From NCBI GenBank assembly GCA_964503885.1, contig CAZDCD010000019.1, positions 1 to 64,000 on the forward strand: a stretch of 64,000 nucleotides of DNA, in the 5' to 3' direction. Below are positions 1 through 7,673 of this stretch, piece by piece. The DNA comes from CAZDCD01 sp964503885 (GTDB lineage: Bacteria > Bacteroidota > Bacteroidia > Bacteroidales > UBA10428). Both the position numbers and the translations under genes were made by a program. The notes under the pieces are model-generated. The model was not told the origin of the DNA. It saw nothing but the letters and a program-made list of their open reading frames with translations, and ran no database searches. The stretch's first letter is position 1. Each line of letters starts with the position of its first letter.

Positions 1-416
1 TAAGCATATCATTACTGGACAAAACTCCTATAAGAGAGATACTTACAAAGTGCGATTACAATAATGTCAAAGAACTACAAAATAAACAATTAATAATCAG
101 TGGGTTTTAATTGCCCACTAATGATACCGAATAACAGGATATAATTCGATTTTTATGGGATTTTCTTATCTTAAAGATACTCATTAGCATATATGATAAC
201 ATGCAGGTGAGAGAGCATTAATGACCATTTACTTACTCGGGGCTGAAAATAACCATTTATAAGGATGTATCAGGATTTTATTTGGACCATCATAAAAGTT
301 TAACATTAATCATTAACGAAGCTTCTGATCTATAACTAAAAATATATATTGTTTCATTTTAACAGTTAATGCTTTTAATATATTTGTAATACTTTTTAAA
401 TTATATAGTTACCTTT
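1..416. other. AT-rich leader region without a recognisable gene
   Basis: No credible coding region is visible. A 6 bp inverted repeat (AGTGGG at 99-104, CCCACT at 114-119) forms a hairpin with no following T-run on either strand, so it is at best a weak terminator for a gene to the left of the window. The last 70 bases are very AT-rich and contain the putative promoter of the GloVer-repeat gene. Confidence 0.5.
379..386 (+). promoter_or_regulatory. Putative Bacteroidota -7 box for the GloVer-repeat gene
   Basis: TATATTTG matches the Bacteroidota -7 consensus TAnnTTTG and lies about 30 bases before the ATG at 417. The nearest upstream TTG (349-351) is 27 bases away, outside the usual 17-23 spacing, so only the -7 element is supported. 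Confidence 0.35.
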
Positions 417-2876
417 ATGTATAACAAAACTTATATTATCCTAATTGCCTTATTAATTTCTACCGGAAATTCACACTCCCAGGATATTCTCATTGGTGCT
501 ACTTCAAAAGGTGGTACACATAATGCAGGAACAATTTACAGGATCAATACCGATGGTACAAACCATTTAATACTTAAGGAATTCAGATCTGAACCAGGCC
601 AGCCATATGGTAGTCCTATAGTTGGAAATGATCACAAACTTTATGGAATGACATTTAAAGGAGGTGAAAATAGTTATGGTGTTATCTTTAAAATTGATCC
701 TTCAGGTGACAATTTCACTGTTTTATATCATTTTACCTTATCAGATGGCGCTAGTCCATTTGGCAGTCTTATGCAGGGACTAGATGACAAATTGTACGGA
801 ATGACCCATAGTGGCGGTACGAATAATTCCGGAGTGATATTTAGCATAAATTCGGATGGTTTGGAATACTCAAAGATATTTGATTTCTCAAACGAAGCAG
901 GTATTTATCCGTTGGGAAGCTTAATACAAGATACATCAGGAGTGTTATACGGCATAACATCATCGGGCGGCGCTTCCTCTGGCGGAACTTTATTTAAAAT
1001 CGGTGCCGACGGCACAAATTTCGAAGTTATTCACCATTTTAACAGTATTGCTCAAGATGTAAATTCAAGTTTTGGAAGTCCTGCATTTGGACCTGACGGA
1101 TATATTTATGGTACAGGACCTATGGGCGGTGAAAATGGTTATGGAGGAATTTTCAGGATTAAAAGTGATGGCACCGATTATAATGTGTTCTATTCATTTG
1201 AAAGTGGTTCCAGTGTCTATCCATACGGAAAGTTCTTGCTGGGATCGGATGGAAAATTATACGGATACAGCGGAGGCACGGTCTATTCAATTACGCCAGG
1301 CGGTAATGATTTGGTTATACTTTATAGTGATAATTTCAATTTATTTTATTCGGATAATTTAATTGAAGGTCTTGACGGACGAATTTATGGGATGTCAACT
1401 AATTGCATTTTCAGCCTAAATAAAGATGGTAGTCTGCTTTCAATCCTTCACATTTTTGACGGTGAAAATATTGAAGAGGGCAATTCGCCATACGGACAGC
1501 CTGTCTTTATATCGGACAGTATAATCGTCGGAATGACTAGTCATGGCGGTAAGCATAATGAAGGTATAATTTTCTCAATAAAAGTTGATGGAACAAATTA
1601 CCAAATTTTATATCATTTTAATGAGGAAGGAACTGAACATGATCCCGGAAGGAATCTGGTACTGTCTAAATTGAATAATACTATTTATGGTTATACATCA
1701 TATGGAGGAACAGAAGGAGGTGGAACACTATTCAAGTTAGATTATAACAGTGCAATTTACACAAAAATTTATGACTTCAGGAGAAATACCGGTTTTTCAC
1801 CAACCAGCCTTGTGGAAGATATAAATGGAACCCTGTGGGGGACATACCAAAATATCGGTTTAAATTCCAAGGGTGGCGTTTTTAAAATTAATAATGATGG
1901 ATCGGACTATGTGAATATAGGTGAATTTGATGAAACAACCGGGTATGAGATTCGCGGTAATTTTATAGAGGGACCTGACAATAATTTATATGGTACATCA
2001 AGTATCGGAGGTGATAATGATGGTGGAACAATCCTTAAAATTAGTACCGTATCAAATGAAATAATAAAATTGTTTGACTTTGAAGGATACTCATTAAGTG
2101 AGAATACCGGTAATGGTCCCAGTGGAAACTTAATTTACCATTCGGATGGTTATTTATATGGTAAAACACTGGTTGGTGGCATTGATCCCAGGGGTGGAGT
2201 ATTGTTCAAAATAAAACCGGATGGTACAGATTTTACAAAATTGTATGATTATTCAGATGGAACAGGAACAGTGCCGACGGGGAATATTTTTTTAAATAAT
2301 GATAATTTTATTTATGGTTATACTTTATATGGAGGGGCTAATGATGTAGGGGTATTGTATAAGATAGGTCTGGATGGAATGAATTATGAAGTAATATATG
2401 ATTTGGCTTATTCTATTAACGATTATGGAGGTGCATTAATAGATACTATAAACAATACTGTTTATGGAGCTTATTTCTATCAGCCGGGTGAAAATGAAGG
2501 AGCTCTTTTTTCTGTTAGTACAAATGGAACAGGTTACAAAGAATTTTTAATTTTTGCAGGAGATAACGGCTCTATACCATTAGGAAATCTTATTTTAATC
2601 AAAGACATTGAAACAATAATCAATAATAATTCTGTAAATGAAGATATTAAAATATTTCCCATACCTGCAAAAAGTATAATTTATTTATCATCAAAAAATG
2701 ACGAAATTATCTCTGTTAAGCTTATTGATGCAATTGGGAAAATCACTCCTTTGAATCTTCTGAATTCAGATAATATCAGGTCAATTGATATTTCAGATTT
2801 TGACCGTGGGTTGTATTTTTTAAGAATTTCAACTAACCAAAACAAAATAATGTATAAAAAGATTATTGTTCAATAA
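417..2876 (+). CDS. Secreted GloVer tandem-repeat protein with T9SS sorting domain
   Basis: The 819-residue product begins with a signal peptide (hydrophobic residues 5-16, cleavage after about SHSQ at 22). About 14 repeats of 45-60 residues follow, each with the pattern LYG-x-T-x2-GG-xn-G-x-(I/L)-F-x-I-x2-DG, the 'choice-of-anchor/GloVer' repeat expected to fold as beta strands. Residues from about 740 form a Por-type type IX secretion C-terminal domain (IFPIPAKS, then an ISDFDRGLYFLRI-type strand and a final KKIIVQ). It is probably exported by T9SS and released or held at the cell surface. The substrate or ligand is unknown. The gene stands alone and is more AT-rich than the housekeeping genes downstream, which is usual for surface proteins. 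Confidence 0.85.
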   Translation: MYNKTYIILIALLISTGNSHSQDILIGATSKGGTHNAGTIYRINTDGTNHLILKEFRSEPGQPYGSPIVGNDHKLYGMTFKGGENSYGVIFKIDPSGDNFTVLYHFTLSDGASPFGSLMQGLDDKLYGMTHSGGTNNSGVIFSINSDGLEYSKIFDFSNEAGIYPLGSLIQDTSGVLYGITSSGGASSGGTLFKIGADGTNFEVIHHFNSIAQDVNSSFGSPAFGPDGYIYGTGPMGGENGYGGIFRIKSDGTDYNVFYSFESGSSVYPYGKFLLGSDGKLYGYSGGTVYSITPGGNDLVILYSDNFNLFYSDNLIEGLDGRIYGMSTNCIFSLNKDGSLLSILHIFDGENIEEGNSPYGQPVFISDSIIVGMTSHGGKHNEGIIFSIKVDGTNYQILYHFNEEGTEHDPGRNLVLSKLNNTIYGYTSYGGTEGGGTLFKLDYNSAIYTKIYDFRRNTGFSPTSLVEDINGTLWGTYQNIGLNSKGGVFKINNDGSDYVNIGEFDETTGYEIRGNFIEGPDNNLYGTSSIGGDNDGGTILKISTVSNEIIKLFDFEGYSLSENTGNGPSGNLIYHSDGYLYGKTLVGGIDPRGGVLFKIKPDGTDFTKLYDYSDGTGTVPTGNIFLNNDNFIYGYTLYGGANDVGVLYKIGLDGMNYEVIYDLAYSINDYGGALIDTINNTVYGAYFYQPGENEGALFSVSTNGTGYKEFLIFAGDNGSIPLGNLILIKDIETIINNNSVNEDIKIFPIPAKSIIYLSSKNDEIISVKLIDAIGKITPLNLLNSDNIRSIDISDFDRGLYFLRISTNQNKIMYKKIIVQ

Positions 2877-2947
2877 TATTAAAAATTGAATGGTTATTTT
2901 GTGAAAATTTTGACCTGATTTGAGACAATTAAATAAAATGATTATTC

Positions 2948-3304
2948 TTAATTGTACCTGAATTTACCATACCATGTATCTTCTATCGCAGCATCCATAA
3001 GTCTTTCAAACAAATTAAAACCAAAGTATCGTCTGTTCGTTTTGTAACAAAATTCATTTCCTTTTTTATTCAAATTTAATGAATGATGGTACATAAGCGG
3101 ATACAAATATTTTTTTAAAGTTACCTCTGATTCTTTGCATGCATAACAGTTAAAATCAAAACTAACGTAAACAATATTTTTGGCTTTTATGTTTCCTCTT
3201 TTATGTGCATAAATATTTTTCAACTCGTACTCATTTGTTTTAATCCGTTGAATTATCTTTACAGAATAATTCTCCTTTAAGCTGTCAATATAATTATTTA
3301 GCAA
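2948..3304 (-). CDS. Small hypothetical protein, possibly 5'-truncated
   Basis: The reading frame gives about 118 residues from a TTG codon at 3304. No ATG lies upstream: the frame continues to a TAA about 54 bases further up, inside the GC-rich block next to tRNA-Asp. A segment VYVSFDFNCYAC resembles a beta strand plus CxxC of a thioredoxin-like fold, but the rest is not recognised. The N-terminus may have been lost when the GC-rich block was placed here, so this may be a gene remnant. The composition (many Lys, Asn, Tyr) fits real AT-rich coding sequence. Confidence 0.4.
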   Translation of the reverse strand: MLNNYIDSLKENYSVKIIQRIKTNEYELKNIYAHKRGNIKAKNIVYVSFDFNCYACKESEVTLKKYLYPLMYHHSLNLNKKGNEFCYKTNRRYFGFNLFERLMDAAIEDTWYGKFRYN

Positions 3305-3324
3305 TTTTAATTTTTCAATTGCAC

Positions 3325-3520
3325 CTAAATAATAAGCTCGCCTGCGCTCTTTGTTTTACTCAGAGCTTCGGCGAGCGAAGGCATTCCGGACGGGATTGCC
3401 TTTCCTGCGGAAAGTCGACCCTTCCCCTGCCGGGAGCTACCTGACAAAGCTTCAAAATCCGAATCTACTCCGTAGCTTCGGTTTTTTATTTCCCCTTCTT
3501 TTTTGAATGCCAGCATTCAA
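3325..3520. repeat. GC-rich block with inverted repeats downstream of tRNA-Asp
   Basis: This roughly 190 bp stretch is clearly GC-richer than its flanks. It contains inverted pairs GCTCGCC (3336-3342) / GGCGAGC (3370-3376) and an 8 bp palindrome TTGAATGC-CA-GCATTCAA near 3503-3520. A 63-residue frame is open on the minus strand but has no recognisable protein character. It looks like an inserted repetitive segment beside a tRNA gene; homology to other copies could not be tested here. Confidence 0.4.
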
Positions 3521-3530
3521 CGCTCAGGGA

Positions 3531-3563
3531 AATAAAAAATCCGATGTATACTCATCGGATTTT
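3531..3563 (-). terminator. Rho-independent terminator of tRNA-Asp
   Basis: Reading the minus strand, the stem AAATCCGAT / ATCGGATTT (plus positions 3537-3545 and 3554-3562, 8-base loop) is followed by a T-rich run. It begins about 10 bases after the 3' end of the tRNA. Confidence 0.75.
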
Positions 3564-3573
3564 GAATCTTCAG

Positions 3574-3648
3574 CGGTCTGGACGGGACTCGAACCCGCGA
3601 CCCCGTGCGTGACAGGCACGTATTCTAACCAAGCTGAACTACCAGACC
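3574..3648 (-). tRNA. tRNA-Asp (GTC)
   Basis: The minus strand folds into a full cloverleaf: acceptor stem GGTCTGG/CCAGACC with discriminator G, anticodon stem CGTGC/GCACG around loop CTGTCAC (anticodon GTC), and T arm GCGGG-TTCGAGT-CCCGT. CCA is not encoded. Protein frames reading across it are shadows. Confidence 0.97.
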
Positions 3649-3744
3649 AATATTGGGTAAAAGCATGCTTCGTACGAAGCGCCACAAAATTAATGCATAT
3701 TTTATTACTTCCAAATAATAAAACGAAAAAAGGTGCGAAATGCC

Positions 3745-4296
3745 TCACTGATCCTCCGAATTTTCCTGTGAAAAGATACTGAAATGTACACTGCCGTATT
3801 TGCGCAATTCCCTGAAATGGCTGTGCCGGGTGAAATTAAATTTTCCCGAGTGCTCAAGGATAAACCAGCCCGAAGGTTTCAATAATTTGTTTCCGAAGAT
3901 CAGGTCGGGAAGTTCTGCGATGCGTTCATGCAAATAGGGAGGATCGGCGAAGATCAGATCGTAACGTCTGGTACACCTGGCAATATACTGAAATACATCC
4001 CCCCGGTATGGATTAATCCCGGCGATATCCAGCTTCCTGATCGTCTCGTTTATGAATCGGTACGACTGAAAATCCGATTCCACAAGGTCGACGGACATGC
4101 ATCCCCTCGAAGCGAATTCGAGGCTTATGCTTCCGGTACCGGCAAAAAGATCGAGGGCAATGATTTCATCGAAATTATAATAATTGGCAAGGATATCGAA
4201 CACGCTCTCTTTGGCAAAATCGGTAGTAGGCCGGGCTTTAAAATTTTTATGAACTTGGATACGCCTTCCCTTGTATTTACCGCTTATTATTCGCAA
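3745..4296 (-). CDS. rsmD: 16S rRNA (guanine966-N2)-methyltransferase RsmD
   Basis: RsmD uses S-adenosylmethionine to methylate N2 of G966 in 16S rRNA during 30S assembly. The 183-residue protein starts with the family signature RIISGKYKGRR, has the SAM-binding loop LFAGTGS at about 50-56 and the catalytic DPPY motif at 118-121. Length is normal. The family start MRIISG aligns with a TTG codon at 4296; no in-frame ATG is nearby, so a TTG start is likely. It overlaps the end of the DUF3822 gene by 10 bases, which implies translational coupling in a three-gene operon. Confidence 0.93.
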   Translation of the reverse strand: MRIISGKYKGRRIQVHKNFKARPTTDFAKESVFDILANYYNFDEIIALDLFAGTGSISLEFASRGCMSVDLVESDFQSYRFINETIRKLDIAGINPYRGDVFQYIARCTRRYDLIFADPPYLHERIAELPDLIFGNKLLKPSGWFILEHSGKFNFTRHSHFRELRKYGSVHFSIFSQENSEDQ

Positions 4297-5129
4297 TTGT
4301 AAAGGTAAAACAGGTTAAAAAAGCGGTGGGTGTTTATTTTCCCGAACGCATCACTGAATCCGGGATATACGGGTTCAAGGTATACAATGTTGGGCAGGTA
4401 TTCTTTCAGTGCATCATAGTAGACAGGCTTATCACAGTGTTCGCCGGACAAGGTCGTAAAGGTAGCAGACAATTCCACCTTCAGTTGCTTGAGCACATAC
4501 AGTACAAAATACAACAAGTCGGTATCGTTCTGGTAATGAAATGTATTGTAAAGCGAAAGCATGGATTGATCTTTTACGACAATATCAAAAAAATGGCTGT
4601 TCAGATTGATATGTACACCCGAAGGTTCGCTCAGGCCCGAAATTACCGATTTAATGAACGGAGTGGCCTGGTGATAATATTTTGAATTCCTGTGTGCATT
4701 GTAAATAATATTTGCCAGGTAGTTGGGTATGGCAAAAATAGTATAGGCATCTATTTCGGCAATATAATTGTAATGAATCTCATCAAGGTCTTCAAGCACA
4801 TGATTGAATTCGAAGTAATTCCTGATTTTTGATTCGTCGAAAAAAGAGTGGGGGATAAGTGTCGATTTTTGCGTCAGGTACAATACAGAAACGCCGGAGT
4901 AAGATAATCTTAGAAACTCATCTTCTTTCATAATCTGCTCGAGGCGCTCAAGTTGCATTTCTGCACTTCGGATACGGCTGTACCTATATTTTCTCAGCAG
5001 CACGTACTTCTCATTACCAGGGTCGAGCACAGAAAAACAAATTCCATCCGGGTCAACCTGAATGGAGAGATGGTATTGATTTGATTTTGATCGTTCGAAT
5101 GAGTGATCGATAAGTTCTAGTTCAGCCAT
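4287..5129 (-). CDS. DUF3822 family protein
   Basis: This 280-residue protein matches the Bacteroidota-specific DUF3822 family, which usually sits directly upstream of rsmD, as here. It has no signal peptide or membrane segment. The fold is thought to resemble actin/FtsA-type ATPase halves, but no biochemical role is known. The ATG at 5129 lies 8 bases after the stop of the upstream gene, and its end overlaps rsmD, so the three minus-strand genes are probably one transcript. Confidence 0.8.
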   Translation of the reverse strand: MAELELIDHSFERSKSNQYHLSIQVDPDGICFSVLDPGNEKYVLLRKYRYSRIRSAEMQLERLEQIMKEDEFLRLSYSGVSVLYLTQKSTLIPHSFFDESKIRNYFEFNHVLEDLDEIHYNYIAEIDAYTIFAIPNYLANIIYNAHRNSKYYHQATPFIKSVISGLSEPSGVHINLNSHFFDIVVKDQSMLSLYNTFHYQNDTDLLYFVLYVLKQLKVELSATFTTLSGEHCDKPVYYDALKEYLPNIVYLEPVYPGFSDAFGKINTHRFFNLFYLYNCE

Positions 5130-5137
5130 ACAAGGCC

Positions 5138-5764
5138 TTATTTCTCCCAGTTACCAGCATTGTTTGTGGCTTCGGTAAGTGAACCGACTTTAAGACCGGG
5201 AAATTTAGTCACTTTTTGTCGTTCATAAATGTAATTCGTAACAAGCTGTCGGTCAAGTCCGGCCAATAGGGTATCATATAACGCATATACCTCAAAAACA
5301 TTTACCACAACACCCGATCCAGTTTCCACCTTACCCGCTCCGATATGAAATTCTATGCCTTTAGTGTAGGGTATAATCCGCAATTTGTCGATTTGGAAGT
5401 CTTTGCTGAACAATGAATCCCGGACACTTCTCTTTGTTTCCGATACTTTGATAAGTCCTCTTTTTATGCCTTCAGCTTCTGTATAAAGATCAGGATCCCA
5501 GCCGGGCAGCAATACTTTACTGATGATCGGAAATGAATCGTATTTAACAAAGTTTAAAAGCGTATCAAAGCTTCCGGTATACTTGCCTTTCACATCTTTA
5601 TAAGCCACCTCAGATGTTCGGATGTCTTTTAACCGCTCTATCGTTACGTCTTCTCTGGCCTGTACTTCCTTATTGAAACGGATGGGTTTCTGAATGCTTT
5701 CGATAAGCAGATATACCAGTATAATGATAACTACAATTAATACAACCTGTATTGCTGTTCTCAT
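5138..5764 (-). CDS. Membrane-anchored hypothetical protein conserved in Bacteroidota
   Basis: The 208-residue product has one N-terminal membrane helix (about residues 4-23, rich in Val/Ile), then a mostly soluble part with a coiled start (FNKEVQAREDVTIERLKDIR) and a beta-rich C-terminal half. The coil followed by 'TSEVAYKDVKGKYTGSFDTLL' resembles pilin-like or type II secretion pseudopilin N-terminal architecture, but no prepilin cleavage motif is present. It is first in the operon with DUF3822 and rsmD. Function is not known. Confidence 0.65.
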   Translation of the reverse strand: MRTAIQVVLIVVIIILVYLLIESIQKPIRFNKEVQAREDVTIERLKDIRTSEVAYKDVKGKYTGSFDTLLNFVKYDSFPIISKVLLPGWDPDLYTEAEGIKRGLIKVSETKRSVRDSLFSKDFQIDKLRIIPYTKGIEFHIGAGKVETGSGVVVNVFEVYALYDTLLAGLDRQLVTNYIYERQKVTKFPGLKVGSLTEATNNAGNWEK

Positions 5765-5849
5765 TTTGAATATCTTTGGTTATGGTTTGGTTGCGAATTT
5801 ATAAAAAAAAATTAGATTTAAACTTCAACTGTTCAATAATTTCCCCGAA

Positions 5850-7271
5850 ATGCTAAAAAATCACCTGTCGATTGCAATCACACAAAAATTAGGCCATTCA
5901 CCCACTGCCAGCCAGTTTAAGTTGATCGGAGAACTCGCCGATTTTGTGGCATCGGATGATCAAAACAAGCTGTTTGTGATCAAAGGGTATGCGGGGACCG
6001 GTAAAACAACTGTGATCAGTGCTCTGGTGAGGTTTTTCGATGAGCTGAAACTGAAGTCGGTGCTGCTTGCCCCTACCGGACGGGCAGCTAAGGTTTTATC
6101 ACAATATGCGGGGAAGCCGGCCTTTACGATACACAAAAAGATATACCGTCAATTATCTGCGAGGGACGGTTTTGGAAAATTTGTGCTCGAAAAGAACCTG
6201 CATACAAATACATATTTTATCATTGATGAGGCATCCATGATCGCCAACCAGCAGGGTGAGATTTCAGTCTTTGGTTCCGGACGGCTGTTCGACGATCTTG
6301 TTAGTTATTTGAACCAGGGTATAGGATGCAGGATGATCATGATCGGTGATACAGCACAGTTACCACCTGTGGGTCTGGATATAAGTCCTGCGCTCGACAA
6401 GAAATTTCTTGCAGGATACTTTATGAATATTCGCGAATGTGAACTTACTGATGTGGTAAGGCAAAGTAAAAAATCGGGTATCCTTGAAAATGCCACAGCC
6501 TTACGCCAACTCATCTCTGCGGGTCAGTCACACTATTCATGGACAAAGTTGTCAGAATACACAGATGTTTCCAGGATTACAGGCAGTGATATTATTGACA
6601 GGTTAAACGCTGCATACGAAAAACATGGTATTGACCAGACTATTGTGATCAACCGTTCAAACAAGCAGGCCAACAAATACAACTACGGTATCCGCAGTCA
6701 GATCCTGGGACGTGAAGAGGAGATCGTGCCCGGTGATATGCTTATGGTGGTAAAGAATAATTATTACTGGATCAGAAATGAAAAAGCTTCGGCCGATTTC
6801 ATTGCAAATGGCGATATTATTGAAATAGAAAAGATTATCAGGTATTATGAACTTTATGGTTGCCGTTTTGCCGATGCCAGGGTGAGATTACCGGATTATG
6901 GCATCAGCCTTGAAACACGGCTGTTGCTGGATACACTTACTGCAGAATCGGCATCCCTTACAAGCGAACAGAACAAGAATCTCTTTTATTCCATCTATGA
7001 AGATTACTCAGATACAAAACCCGGAAAAAAAGGGTATAACCTGGTGCGTGAGAATCCATTCTTTAATGCCATGCAGGTTAAATTCGCCTATGCGGTAACA
7101 TGCCACAAAGCCCAGGGAGGCCAATGGAAATCGGTATTTATTGACCAGGGATATTTGCGGAACGAGAACATCGATCTTGAGTACCTGAGATGGCTATATA
7201 CCGCCATGACCCGAGCTACAGAAAATGTTTACCTGGTAAATTTCCCCGGGTTTCTTTTCAATGAATACTAA
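5850..7271 (+). CDS. RecD/UvrD-like ATP-dependent DNA helicase
   Basis: The 473-residue protein is a superfamily 1 helicase of the RecD2/Dda type. Walker A GYAGTGKTT is at 46-54, a Q-motif-like region precedes it (PTASQ), LLAPTGRAAK motif Ia at 72-81, Walker B IIDEAS at 124-129, and a UvrD_C_2 region ends in VTCHKAQG and the motif VI arginine finger YTAMTRA. It probably unwinds DNA 5'-3' in repair or recombination. It is divergent from the rsmD operon, with about 85 bases shared as promoter region. The ATG at 5850 is the first in frame. Confidence 0.88.
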   Translation: MLKNHLSIAITQKLGHSPTASQFKLIGELADFVASDDQNKLFVIKGYAGTGKTTVISALVRFFDELKLKSVLLAPTGRAAKVLSQYAGKPAFTIHKKIYRQLSARDGFGKFVLEKNLHTNTYFIIDEASMIANQQGEISVFGSGRLFDDLVSYLNQGIGCRMIMIGDTAQLPPVGLDISPALDKKFLAGYFMNIRECELTDVVRQSKKSGILENATALRQLISAGQSHYSWTKLSEYTDVSRITGSDIIDRLNAAYEKHGIDQTIVINRSNKQANKYNYGIRSQILGREEEIVPGDMLMVVKNNYYWIRNEKASADFIANGDIIEIEKIIRYYELYGCRFADARVRLPDYGISLETRLLLDTLTAESASLTSEQNKNLFYSIYEDYSDTKPGKKGYNLVRENPFFNAMQVKFAYAVTCHKAQGGQWKSVFIDQGYLRNENIDLEYLRWLYTAMTRATENVYLVNFPGFLFNEY

Positions 7272-7272
7272 A

Positions 7273-7602
7273 TAACGTGAGTTCGAAATAAGAATTTCCA
7301 TTCAAATGTGCTATATTGTTGTTAATAAGCTATAACCGTGAAGCGCCTGCCTATCGGTAGACAGGGTTAAATGTGAATAGCCACAGGTGAAACCTGTGGC
7401 TGACATGTTGCTGATTATCTTATTGAACCCCTTCAGGGTTCTGTTTTAGAGTTTGATGTATTACCCCCGGATTTTATCCGGGAGTATTCATATTTAACCC
7501 CTCCGGGGTTTCCCCTATAAGAGCATTTTAACCAATAAGATCTTAAATCTTGTTGATCATACTGCATAAGCCAAATATATTTATTATACCGAACTCACAT
7601 TA
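7273..7602. mobile_element. MITE-like non-coding element with terminal inverted repeats and hairpins
   Basis: The 330 bp segment between the helicase stop and the protease gene is bounded by 22-base inverted ends (7273-7294 and 7581-7602) matching at 18 of 22 positions, with perfect core GTGAGTTCG/CGAACTCAC. Between them are at least five stem-loops: 7346-7365 (CCTGCCTA/TAGACAGG, one mismatch), 7379-7401 (10 bp, AGCCACAGGT/ACCTGTGGCT), 7425-7441 (GAACCC/GGGTTC), 7466-7482 (CCCGGAT/ATCCGGG) and 7496-7510 (AACCCC/GGGGTT). There is no coding frame. It starts one base after the helicase stop codon. It could be a non-autonomous transposon or a REP-type palindrome cluster; no transposase is nearby. 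Confidence 0.6.
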
Positions 7603-7673
7603 ATTACGGTATTCCGGCTTTAGCTTAATGGCTGATTTGCAAATGATTATTTCATTGCAGCAGAATACTCATC

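Noticed and set aside
3507..3782. Frames on both strands across tRNA-Asp (e.g. …VWTGLEPATPCVTGTYSNQAELPDQ…)
   Set aside because: These are conceptual translations of the tRNA gene and its flanks, a well-known annotation artefact. The same holds for the minus-strand frame over tRNA-Arg at 62608-62829.
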